Source: CAKVLS01 sp045638465 (lineage in GTDB: Bacteria > Bacillota > Clostridia > Christensenellales > UBA1242). From it: DNA of 13,689 nt. Under the pieces are notes generated by a model. The model ran no database searches. It worked only from the letters and a program-made list of their open reading frames with translations, and had not been told where the DNA came from. The stretch covers positions 1 through 13,689 of the forward strand of contig JAZUBK010000023.1 in the NCBI GenBank assembly GCA_045638465.1. The letters are read 5' to 3'. Made by a program: the position numbers and the translations under genes. Below are positions 5,862 to 13,689 of this stretch, piece after piece (position 1 is the first letter of the stretch; every line of letters starts with the position of its first letter).

Positions 5862-5895
5862 AAAAAAACAAGGGCTAAATTAGTCCTTGTTTTTT
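5862..5895. terminator. Intrinsic terminator of the rpoBC operon
   Basis: Ten bases beyond the rpoC TAA, acaagg pairs with ccttgt (with further inner pairs ctaa/tta) and is flanked by A-runs and T-runs on both sides, giving a T-run after the stem in either direction. On the minus strand it ends the rpoB-rpoC transcript before the small genes. Confidence 0.9.
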
Positions 5896-5904
5896 ATCTA
5901 TTAA

Positions 5905-8900
5905 TTAAAACAATTCGTCTTCGCTAGAAGTTTCTAGTGCATCTTCAACTCCAGCATAAACGTTTTCTTCTCTTGCTACTTCTGGATAAATGTTTCTGTA
6001 ACATTTCATACCAGTACCAGCAGGGATTCTCTTACCGATAATGATATTTTCTTTTAGGCCAATAAGTGGGTCTACTTTACCTTTAATAGCAGCCTCTGTA
6101 AGAACGCTTGATGTCTCTTGGAATGATGCAGCTGACAAGAATGATTCTACAGAAAGTGATGCTTTTGTGATACCAAGAAGAATTCTCTTAGCAACAGCAG
6201 GAACGCCACCTTTTGCAAGAACTTCGTTGTTAGCTTCTTCTAGTCTATATAGGTCAATCAAATCGCCAGGTAATAGTTCTGTATCGCCTGGGTTTTCAAT
6301 TCTAACCTTACGAAGCATTTGTCTAATAACGATTTCGATGTGTTTTGCGTTAATTCTAACGTCTTGTAATCTATAAACTTCCAAAACTTCTTTAAGCAAG
6401 TATTCTTGAACACCTCTTAGACCTCTAACTCTTAGAATGTCATTTGGATAAATAGAACCAGCTGTCAATTGTTGTCCAACTTCTACTACATCACCAGTTT
6501 TAACTGCAAGAACAGTTTTGTTCTTTGGTGGAGTTTTGTATTCGATATCGCCATCAGATGATGCAACGATGATTTTATAGATTTCGCCATCTTCTTCAAC
6601 TGTGATTTTACCAGCAACTTCAGAAATAATAGCTTCACCTTTTGGTCTTCTTGCTTCAAAGATTTCTTCTACACGAGGAAGACCCTTAGTGATGTCGGCA
6701 GCAGATGCTACACCACCAGTGTGGAAGGTACGCATTGTAAGCTGAGTACCTGGCTCACCAATTGATTGAGCAGCGATAGTACCAACTGCTTCACCAATTT
6801 GAACCATCTTATTGTTAGCCATATTTCTACCATAACACTTAGCGCAAACGCCGTGTTTTGATTTACAAGTAAGTGCAGTTCTAATTTCAACAGCTTCAAT
6901 ACCAGCTTTTGTAATAGCTTTTGCTTGAGCTGGAGTAATCATTTCATTGCCTTTAGCAATAACTTCTTTAGTTTTTGGATTAATAACGTCATGAACTGCT
7001 ACACGGCCAGTGATTCTGTCTTCCAAAGACTCAATCTCTGTTCCGTCTGATTCGATTTTTGTAACAACAAGACCTTTTGTCTTTTCGCCCAAAGTTTCGA
7101 AACAGTCAATTTCGTTAATTACTACGTCTTGTGCTACGTCAACAAGACGACGAGTTAGGTAACCAGAGTCAGCAGTTTTTAGCGCTGTATCAGCAAGACC
7201 TTTACGTCCACCACGAGATGATAGGAAGTAGTCGATAGGAGTAAGACCTGATCTAAAACAAGCCTTAACCGGAATATCGATCTTTTGACCTGATGCACTA
7301 GCCATAACACCACGCATACCACACAATTGGTTGATTTGTCCTGGGTTACCACGGGCACCAGAAATAGCCATCATCTTGATTGGGTTTAGATCTTCAAGGT
7401 TAGCCAAAACGGCGTCTTTAACTTTGTTTGTTGCTTCGTTCCAAATAGAAACGTTTTTGTTTACTTTTTCGTCTAGTGACATAATACCCATTCTATATGC
7501 TTTTTCGTTAGCAAGAACTTTTTGGTCAGCTTCAGCAACGATAGTTGCTTTTTCTGGTGGTTCTTTCATATCGAAGACGTTAATTGTAATCGCTGCGATA
7601 GTTGAGTATTTGTAACCAAGCTCTTTGATTTTGTCTAGCATAACTACAGTTTCAGTAGAGCCATATTTGTCATATACCGCAGAAACGATATTGCCAAGTT
7701 CTTTCTTACCTACTTTGCAGTCTACTTCGTATTTTAGTTCGTTACCTGGTAAGCTTCTATCTACCATACCTGTATCTTGAGGGATACATCTGTTGAATAG
7801 TATTCTACCAACAGTAGTAGAAACTCTACCAGTAATTGTTTTACCATTAACAACGGCACTCTTTCTAACATAAATCTTAGATTGAAGTTCGATGTTTTTA
7901 GTTTGATAAGCCATGATAGCTTCTTCTTCACAAGTATATGCACTGCCTTCGTTTTTAGCGCCTGGTTTGTCTATTGTTAGATAATAGCAACCAAGTACGA
8001 TATCTTGAGCTGGTGTCATAACTGGTTTACCATCAGCAGGTTTTAGAACGTTGTTTGAAGCAAGCATAATCATTCTAGCTTCTGTTCTAGCTTCTAGTGA
8101 TAGTGGAACGTGGATAGGCATTTGGTCACCGTCGAAGTCGGCGTTGAAGCCTACGCACACTAGTGGGTGAAGCTTAATAGCTCTACCTTCAACCAAAACA
8201 GGTTCGAAAGCTTGAACACCAAGTCTGTGAAGAGTTGGCGCACGGTTTAGAAGTACTGGGTGGTCTTTGATAACCTCATCTAGCACGTCCCAAACGATTG
8301 GTTTTTCTCTTTCGATAATTCTTTTTGCTGTTTTGATATTGTAAGTTTGGTTTTGTTCAACAAGCTTTTTCATAATGAAAGGCTTGAATAGTTCAAGTGC
8401 CATTTCCTTTGGAACGCCACATTGATAAATTTTTAGTTCTGGACCAACAACGATAACAGAACGACCAGAATAGTCAACACGTTTACCAAGTAGGTTTTGA
8501 CGGAAACGACCTTGTTTACCTCTAAGCATAGCAGTCAAGCTCTTTAGGTCTCTTTGTTTTGGACCTTGAACAGCCTTACCTCTCTTACCATTTTCGATAA
8601 GAGCGTCAACTGCTTCTTGAAGCATTCTCTTTTCGTTTCTTACGATAACGTCTGGAGCGCCAAGCTCAACAAGTTTTTTCAAACGATTGTTACGGTTGAT
8701 TACTCTTCTGTAAAGATCGTTTAGGTCGCTAGTTGCAAATCTACCGCCATCTAGTTGAACCATAGGGCGCAAATCTGGTGGAAGTACTGGGATTACATCT
8801 AGTACCATCCATTCAGGTTTGTTTTCGCTCTTTAGGAAAGCTTCTACTATTTCTAGTCTTTTGATAGCTTTTAGTCTTTTTTGACCTTTAGATGTTTTAA

Positions 8901-9489
8901 CGATTTCTTTTAGTTCTTCGTCATCTTTTTTAAGGTCGATAGCTTTAAGAAGCTCTTTGATAGCTTCTGCACCCATACCAACTCTAGGTGCTTTGTCATA
9001 GCCATATTCGTCAATAGAATCTCTGTATTCTTTATCAGTGATTACTTGTTTGTATTGGAATATAGTATCTTTTGGGTCAAGAACGATGTAGTTTACATAG
9101 TAAAGTACTTGTTCTAGTTGTTTTGGTGTGATATCTAGGATAGAACCTATCCTTGAAGGTACACCTCTAAAAAACCAAATATGTGAAACAGGAGTAGCAA
9201 GTTCGATGTGACCCATTCTTTCTCTACGAACTTTTGAGTGTGTTACTTCAACGCCGCACTTGTCGCAAACAACGCCTTTGTAACGAACTCTCTTGTACTT
9301 ACCGCAATGGCATTCCCAGTTTTTTCTAGGTCCAAATATTCTTTCGCAGAATAGACCATCTCTTTCTGGTTTTTGAGTACGATAGTTAATTGTTTCAGGT
9401 TTGGTTACTTCGCCATAGCTCCATTCTCTAATTTTTTCTGGTGAAGCTATACCGATTTTCATTGAATCAAAATTGTTTAATTCAAACAT
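5905..9489 (-). CDS. rpoC: RNA polymerase subunit beta-prime
   Basis: The beta-prime subunit forms the RNA polymerase clamp and carries the catalytic magnesium site. The product is 1194 residues, close to the B. subtilis length. In order: an N-terminal zinc ribbon with C60, C62, C75 and C78; the catalytic NADFDGDQM at residues 449-457 with the metal-binding aspartates D451, D453 and D455; the bridge-helix region with SSRGGRKGLADTALKTADSG; a second zinc site with C796 and C875, C882, C885 (CKSKHGVCAKC); and the trigger loop QLTMRTFHTGG with M919, R920 and H923. The first cysteine of the second site sits in IDCFETLGEKTKG, unlike the usual DCGT. The start MFELNNFDSMKIGIASPEKI is 14 bp after rpoB; the AAGGAG site overlaps the rpoB stop codon, suggesting translational coupling. 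No frameshift or insertion is seen. Confidence 0.99.
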   Translation of the reverse strand: MFELNNFDSMKIGIASPEKIREWSYGEVTKPETINYRTQKPERDGLFCERIFGPRKNWECHCGKYKRVRYKGVVCDKCGVEVTHSKVRRERMGHIELATPVSHIWFFRGVPSRIGSILDITPKQLEQVLYYVNYIVLDPKDTIFQYKQVITDKEYRDSIDEYGYDKAPRVGMGAEAIKELLKAIDLKKDDEELKEIVKTSKGQKRLKAIKRLEIVEAFLKSENKPEWMVLDVIPVLPPDLRPMVQLDGGRFATSDLNDLYRRVINRNNRLKKLVELGAPDVIVRNEKRMLQEAVDALIENGKRGKAVQGPKQRDLKSLTAMLRGKQGRFRQNLLGKRVDYSGRSVIVVGPELKIYQCGVPKEMALELFKPFIMKKLVEQNQTYNIKTAKRIIEREKPIVWDVLDEVIKDHPVLLNRAPTLHRLGVQAFEPVLVEGRAIKLHPLVCVGFNADFDGDQMPIHVPLSLEARTEARMIMLASNNVLKPADGKPVMTPAQDIVLGCYYLTIDKPGAKNEGSAYTCEEEAIMAYQTKNIELQSKIYVRKSAVVNGKTITGRVSTTVGRILFNRCIPQDTGMVDRSLPGNELKYEVDCKVGKKELGNIVSAVYDKYGSTETVVMLDKIKELGYKYSTIAAITINVFDMKEPPEKATIVAEADQKVLANEKAYRMGIMSLDEKVNKNVSIWNEATNKVKDAVLANLEDLNPIKMMAISGARGNPGQINQLCGMRGVMASASGQKIDIPVKACFRSGLTPIDYFLSSRGGRKGLADTALKTADSGYLTRRLVDVAQDVVINEIDCFETLGEKTKGLVVTKIESDGTEIESLEDRITGRVAVHDVINPKTKEVIAKGNEMITPAQAKAITKAGIEAVEIRTALTCKSKHGVCAKCYGRNMANNKMVQIGEAVGTIAAQSIGEPGTQLTMRTFHTGGVASAADITKGLPRVEEIFEARRPKGEAIISEVAGKITVEEDGEIYKIIVASSDGDIEYKTPPKNKTVLAVKTGDVVEVGQQLTAGSIYPNDILRVRGLRGVQEYLLKEVLEVYRLQDVRINAKHIEIVIRQMLRKVRIENPGDTELLPGDLIDLYRLEEANNEVLAKGGVPAVAKRILLGITKASLSVESFLSAASFQETSSVLTEAAIKGKVDPLIGLKENIIIGKRIPAGTGMKCYRNIYPEVAREENVYAGVEDALETSSEDELF

Positions 9490-9499
9490 CTACACTTTT

Positions 9500-9505
9500 C
9501 TCCTT
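9500..9505 (-). promoter_or_regulatory. Shine-Dalgarno of rpoC overlapping the rpoB stop
   Basis: The minus-strand AAGGAG shares its first two bases with the rpoB TAA and stands ten bases before the rpoC ATG. This fits coupled translation, keeping the two large subunits in balance. Confidence 0.75.
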
Positions 9506-12500
9506 ATTCATCAATATCATCAAACAAACTGTCATCGTCGAAGTTGTCAAATACAGCTTCTTCTGTGGCAATTTCTTCGGTTTCTGGAACAATGTCTATT
9601 TCTTCACCATCATCTACCTTTTCTTTAGGTGGATTGAAAGGAACAGGCTCATCATAATCTTTGTTTAGATCATCAATAGGTATTTCTTGTTTGTTTTCGT
9701 TCAAGATTCTTATGTCTAGGCACAAGCTTTGAAGTTCTTTAACAAGAACCTTAAATGATTCTGGAACACCTGGCTCTGCAATAGGTTGACCTTTTACAAT
9801 AGCCTCATATGTTCTATTTCTACCTGTAACATCGTCTGATTTTACAGTTAGCATTTCTTGAAGAAGTTTTGATACACCGTATGCTTCTAGTGCCCATACT
9901 TCCATCTCACCAAATCTTTGGCCACCAAACATTGCTTTACCGCCAAGAGGTTGTTGAGTTACTAGTGAATATGGACCAGTAGAACGAGCGTGCATTTTGC
10001 TGTCAACCATGTGGTCAAGTTTGATCATATACATTACACCAACTGTAACACGGTTTTCAAATGGCTCACCAGTTCTTCCATCATATAGTGTCATCTTACC
10101 ATCGATTACATCATCAACGTCTTTTCCGTAGTGAGCATCGATTTCTGGTTTATACTCATTTAGTAGAGTAAATATATCTTTTTCGTTAGCGCAGTCAAAT
10201 ACTGGGATTGCAACTTTCCAATCAAGGGCTCTTGCAACCTTACCAAGTAGTACCTCTAGAACCTGACCTACGTTCATACGGCTAGGAATACCTAGTGGGT
10301 TCAAAACGATATCTACAGGTCTGCCGTTAGCCATAAATGGCATATCAGCTTCTGGTAGTACTCTAGAAACTACACCTTTGTTACCGTGACGACCAGCCAT
10401 TTTGTCGCCGACAGAAAGTTTACGTTTTTGAGCAACGAATACTTTAACCATAGTATTAACGCCTGGTTCTAGTTCGTCTTTGTTCTTACGAGTAAATACT
10501 TGAACATCTACTACGATACCGCCATGTCCGTGTTGTACACGAAGTGAAGTATCTCTTACTTCTCTAGCTTTTTCGCCAAAGATAGCACGAAGTAGTCTTT
10601 CTTCTGGTGTTAGTTCAGTTTCTCCCTTTGGAGTAACTTTACCAACTAGGATATCTCCAGGTCTAACTTCTGCACCAACTCTGATAATACCGTTTTCGTC
10701 AAGGTTTTTCAAAGCGTCTTCAGATAGGTTTGGAATATCTCTTGTGATTTCTTCGTCGCCAAGCTTTGTAGCTCTAGCTTTGATATCTTCTACTTTCAAT
10801 GTGATAGATGTGAAGATATCTTCTTTAACGATTCTTTCTGAAATAAGGATCGCGTCCTCGTAGTTATAACCTTCCCAGTTCATATATGCAATAAGCATAT
10901 TTTTACCTAGGGCAAGTTCGCCGTTTTGAGTAGAGAAACCATCAGCGATTGTATCGCCTTTTTCTACTCTTTGGCCTTTTTTAACTGCTGGTTTTTGGTT
11001 AATACAAGTGTCTTGGTTAGTTTTTGTAAACTTCATAAGTGTATAAACATCTGTATTACCTTCATCATTTTTAACTCTTATTTCTTTACCAGAAACATAA
11101 GTTACGAAACCAGGATTTTTTGCTAAGATCATAGCGCCGCTGTCAACTGCAATTTTGTACTCCATACCAGTACCAATCATTGGAGATTCGGTAGTAAGTA
11201 GAGGAACTGCCTGACGTTGCATGTTAGAACCCATCATCGCACGGGCTGTATCGTCGTTTGCTAGGAATGGGATAAGACATGTAGCAGCTGAGATAAATTG
11301 TCTTGGGCTTACGTCAACATAGTCGATTTGACTTGCTGGAACTTCCATAACAGTATCTCTATGACGACAAATAATTCTCTTGTTTACAAATTTATTTTGT
11401 TCGTCTAGTGGTTCAATTGCTTGAGCCATATAGCAGTTTTCTTCTTCGTCTGCCATTAGGTATACAACTTTGTCTGTTACAACGCCAGTTGCTTTATCTA
11501 CTACTCTATATGGAGATAGAAGGAAACCATATTCGTTAATTTTTGCATATGTAGCAATAGAAGTGATAAGACCGATACCTTGACCTTCTGGAGTTTCAAG
11601 GGCACAAATTCTACCATAGTGGCTATAGTGAATATCACGAACTTCTGCAGTCGCTCTTTCTTTTTTAACACCACCAGGACCTACTGCTGACATTTTTCTC
11701 TTTTGTGTAAGTTCACTTATAGGGTTTACTTGATCCATAAGTTGTGACAATTGTGAACTTGCAAGGAAATCTTTAAGTGCTTTGTTAATAGGACGAGCAT
11801 TGATAATTGAAGATGGGTTGATTGTTGACAAATCTTGTGCTTGTAGTGTTTCTTTGATAACACTTGCAAGTTTGTTAACACCACTTCTAAATGCTCCTGC
11901 CATAAGTTCACCAACAGATGCAATACGTCTATTTGCTAGGTGGTCGATATTGTCGATAGCACCTACACCATTGTTAAGGCCAAGGTGATAGCTAAATGTT
12001 GCGATAATATCGTCCATAGTAAGTTGCATACCCATAAGAAGTTTTGCATTTTCTCTAATAGCATCTTCTCTTTCTTCTTGAGTTTTAAACTCTTTAAGAA
12101 GTTTTTGAAGTGTTGGGTAGTGTACCATTTCTTTGATTCCAAGTGCTTCTTCGTCGCATGGGAAGATAGAAGACAAGTGAACTCTGTTGTTACCAATTAC
12201 TTTGTGACCAACGAATTCTTTTCCGTCCATCATAAATTGGCCTTTGTTGTCTTTTGCTCTAACCCAAACTTCGTTGATGCCAGATTCTTGAATATCTCTT
12301 GCTACTTCTGAAGAAATAATTTCACCAGCTTTAACAACTACTTTTCTGCCGATGTTAATATCTTTGAACGCAACTTGTCCTGTGATTCTAGTTGCGATGC
12401 TCAATTTTTTATCTATTTTATATCTACCTACACGAGCCAAGTTGTAGTATCTATGTGAGAAGAACAAGTCATTGATATATCCATGTGTTGCTTCTGCAGA

Positions 12501-13253
12501 TGGAATATCAGCAGGTCTTGTTTTCTTTGCAAACTCAATCAAAGCTTCTTCTTGAGTTTGTTGAGATTCTTTTGCTAATGTATTTACAACTAGTGGGTCA
12601 TTACCAAACATTTCGGCAATTTGAACTGCGTTGTAACCAAAACATTTAAGGAATACGCCAAAAGAAACTTTAGCGCTTCTATCAACTACTACTTTAAGTA
12701 GATCGTTTACGTTTTGTTCTACTTCGATCCAAGTACCACGTGTTGGGATAATTGTACCTTTGTATAGCCATTTACCAGTTTTGTCATCTTGTGCTGTTTC
12801 ATAATAAACAGATGGTGACCTTACGATTTGGCTTACTACTACTCTTTGTATACCGTTAAAAATAAAAGAGCCTTCCTCAGTCATAAGTGGAACATCACCC
12901 AAGAATACTTCTTGTTCGATTACCTCTCCATCTTCTTTTCTAACTAATCTGGCTTTTGCTTTTAAGGCTACAGAATAAGTTACACCTTTACGCATACACT
13001 CTTCACGAGTATATTTGCTAGTTTGGTCAAGAGTATAATTAGTAAAATAAATCTCTGCCTTACCGCTGTAATCTGCTATAGGTGAAAACTCCTCTAAGAT
13101 TTCGCCGATGCCTCTTTCCAAAAATTGTTTGTAGGCTTCTTTTTGTACATCAAGTAGATATGGCATCTCTATTGGCTCTGCTATTTTTGAGAAGTTCTTT
13201 CTTTCTACTTTTCCGTACATAACATTTTTAATGCTAGGTTTAGACTGTACCAT
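9504..13253 (-). CDS. rpoB: RNA polymerase subunit beta
   Basis: The beta subunit builds the second half of the RNA polymerase active-site cleft and carries the rifamycin pocket. The product is 1249 residues, a little longer than B. subtilis, partly through an acidic C-terminal tail rich in Asp and Glu. Conserved blocks seen are the N-terminal RVVVSQIVRSP, the fork/rifampicin region SSQLSQLMDQVNPISELTQ ending at Q517, ETPEGQGIGLI near 553-563, GDKMAGRHGNKGVVS, PLGIPSRMNVGQVLE, and EVWALEAYGVSKLLQEML near the end. Rifamycin-contact positions differ from the usual residues: L505, Q517, K520, V524 and G559. The segment before the pocket (GELMAGAFRSGVNKLASVIK) also departs from the usual RMERVVRERM. 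The start has AAGGAG five bases upstream. It has its own promoter and long leader; rplJL is not immediately upstream, unlike the common arrangement. Confidence 0.99.
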   Translation of the reverse strand: MVQSKPSIKNVMYGKVERKNFSKIAEPIEMPYLLDVQKEAYKQFLERGIGEILEEFSPIADYSGKAEIYFTNYTLDQTSKYTREECMRKGVTYSVALKAKARLVRKEDGEVIEQEVFLGDVPLMTEEGSFIFNGIQRVVVSQIVRSPSVYYETAQDDKTGKWLYKGTIIPTRGTWIEVEQNVNDLLKVVVDRSAKVSFGVFLKCFGYNAVQIAEMFGNDPLVVNTLAKESQQTQEEALIEFAKKTRPADIPSAEATHGYINDLFFSHRYYNLARVGRYKIDKKLSIATRITGQVAFKDINIGRKVVVKAGEIISSEVARDIQESGINEVWVRAKDNKGQFMMDGKEFVGHKVIGNNRVHLSSIFPCDEEALGIKEMVHYPTLQKLLKEFKTQEEREDAIRENAKLLMGMQLTMDDIIATFSYHLGLNNGVGAIDNIDHLANRRIASVGELMAGAFRSGVNKLASVIKETLQAQDLSTINPSSIINARPINKALKDFLASSQLSQLMDQVNPISELTQKRKMSAVGPGGVKKERATAEVRDIHYSHYGRICALETPEGQGIGLITSIATYAKINEYGFLLSPYRVVDKATGVVTDKVVYLMADEEENCYMAQAIEPLDEQNKFVNKRIICRHRDTVMEVPASQIDYVDVSPRQFISAATCLIPFLANDDTARAMMGSNMQRQAVPLLTTESPMIGTGMEYKIAVDSGAMILAKNPGFVTYVSGKEIRVKNDEGNTDVYTLMKFTKTNQDTCINQKPAVKKGQRVEKGDTIADGFSTQNGELALGKNMLIAYMNWEGYNYEDAILISERIVKEDIFTSITLKVEDIKARATKLGDEEITRDIPNLSEDALKNLDENGIIRVGAEVRPGDILVGKVTPKGETELTPEERLLRAIFGEKAREVRDTSLRVQHGHGGIVVDVQVFTRKNKDELEPGVNTMVKVFVAQKRKLSVGDKMAGRHGNKGVVSRVLPEADMPFMANGRPVDIVLNPLGIPSRMNVGQVLEVLLGKVARALDWKVAIPVFDCANEKDIFTLLNEYKPEIDAHYGKDVDDVIDGKMTLYDGRTGEPFENRVTVGVMYMIKLDHMVDSKMHARSTGPYSLVTQQPLGGKAMFGGQRFGEMEVWALEAYGVSKLLQEMLTVKSDDVTGRNRTYEAIVKGQPIAEPGVPESFKVLVKELQSLCLDIRILNENKQEIPIDDLNKDYDEPVPFNPPKEKVDDGEEIDIVPETEEIATEEAVFDNFDDDSLFDDIDE

Positions 13254-13433
13254 ATAGGCTCCTTATTATTTGTTATTAAATTGTATTTAATGAATAAAAA
13301 TCTTTTTAGATATATTCTGAAAAAATCTTTTAAAATTACTTGCCACAAAAAGCTAAAGTATGCTATGTTTATAGTACGAAGCAAGTAAAAAGCTCAAAAT
13401 ATGCCTATTAAGACAATTATCCAATATAATGCA
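13254..13433 (-). promoter_or_regulatory. Long structured leader of rpoB
   Basis: From the predicted start near 13433 to the ATG there are about 180 nt without an ORF. An 8-bp stem joins 13381-13388 (gcaagtaa) and 13336-13343 (ttacttgc). Inside it, ctat/atag (13363-13366 and 13371-13374) forms a small hairpin extended by gta/tac. The 3' arm of the large stem is followed on the minus strand by a T-rich tract. Direct repeats AGCTTTTT and AAAAGATTTTT also occur. No known riboswitch signature is recognised. Confidence 0.5.
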
Positions 13434-13439
13434 AGACTT

Positions 13440-13468
13440 ATTATAGCACCCAAAATATGATAAGTCAA
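13440..13468 (-). promoter_or_regulatory. rpoBC promoter, extended -10
   Basis: On the minus strand TTGACT (13463-13468), a 17-nt spacer and perfect TATAAT (13440-13445), preceded by TGC. A very strong sigma-A type promoter with a predicted start near 13433, about 180 nt before rpoB. Confidence 0.87.
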
Positions 13469-13541
13469 TAATTTTTCGTATTTTTTTGGAAAATTATTAT
13501 TTTTTACTTGACAAATACAAAAATAATAAAAAATAAATTTT

Positions 13542-13567
13542 CAACCTCGATTTTTCGAGGTTTTTTT
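13542..13567. terminator. Hairpin terminator upstream of rpoB, best on plus strand
   Basis: aacctcga (13542-13549) and tcgaggtt (13554-13561) form a perfect 8-bp stem with a tttt loop, followed by a T-run on the plus strand. On the minus strand the tail is GAAAATTTATTTTTT, a poorer but possible terminator for whatever gene lies upstream of the window. Confidence 0.75.
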
Positions 13568-13569
13568 AT

Positions 13570-13626
13570 TCCTCACCTATATATATAGTATATATTATAT
13601 ATATTAATATAGTCATATTATAATAA
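13570..13626. repeat. Alternating AT tract with palindrome
   Basis: This stretch is almost pure A and T, and includes the perfect 12-bp palindrome ctatatatatag (13578-13589) and further TATA repeats. It probably melts or bends easily. A plus-strand TATAAT (13619-13624) occurs but has no credible -35. Confidence 0.6.
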
Positions 13627-13639
13627 TGGATCTTTTGCT

Positions 13640-13675
13640 ATACACCCTTGCCGTGTGTATCAAGGGCCTTTTTTT
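13640..13675 (+). terminator. Hairpin with alternative pairings and T-run
   Basis: cccttg pairs with caaggg and is followed by ccttttttt, reading as a plus-strand terminator. atacac just before can alternatively pair with gtgtat inside the loop. The two stems interleave, so the sequence could form competing hairpins or an H-type pseudoknot. What transcript it would act on is not visible in the window. Confidence 0.55.
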
Positions 13676-13689
13676 ATCAAAATTAACTA

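Noticed and set aside
13509..13514. Perfect TTGACA on the plus strand upstream of rpoB
   Set aside because: No acceptable -10 at 16-18 nt, and the terminator hairpin follows almost at once.

Overview
This is a chromosomal housekeeping window from an AT-rich, low-GC Gram-positive bacterium (Bacillota; clostridia-like or a related gut lineage, inferred from gene order and protein flavour, not proven). Every supported gene lies on the minus strand. Read in the direction of transcription, from high to low coordinates, the order is rpoB, rpoC, three small accessory genes, an L7Ae/YbxF-type ribosomal protein gene, rpsL, rpsG, fusA and the 5' part of tuf. This is the classical rpoBC/str cluster with a 2-kb insertion between rpoC and the str genes. 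I saw no mobile element, CRISPR array, tRNA or rRNA.

Layout. 13254-13689 is a gene-free stretch with a consensus-like rpoB promoter, a leader of about 180 nt that can fold, and two hairpin/T-run structures that read best as plus-strand terminators. rpoB and rpoC (13253-5905) are separated by 14 bp and end at a strong hairpin terminator. From 5547 to 4138 come three independent single-gene units: a 48-codon ORF, a short orphan HicB-like protein and an unrecognised 187-aa protein. Each has its own promoter and intrinsic terminator. From 4068 downward a TTGACA/17/TAAAAT promoter and a leader with an 11-bp stem drive L7Ae-like, rpsL, rpsG and fusA. A second promoter between fusA and tuf, set inside a long inverted repeat, supplies extra tuf transcription.

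Together the large genes encode the two catalytic subunits of RNA polymerase, ribosomal proteins S12 and S7 of the small subunit, a K-turn-binding ribosomal protein and the two main elongation GTPases. Five of the six promoters I could read carry an extended -10 (TGn) element.

The most notable coding observation is the RpoB rifamycin pocket. Several residues that contact rifampicin in other bacteria are naturally different here, including glutamine at the position of E. coli H526 and lysine at R529. The most notable non-coding observations are the rpoB leader, the str-operon leader hairpin, and the inverted repeat around the tuf promoter. I did not find a clear new multi-gene system; the three-gene insertion is the only accessory material.
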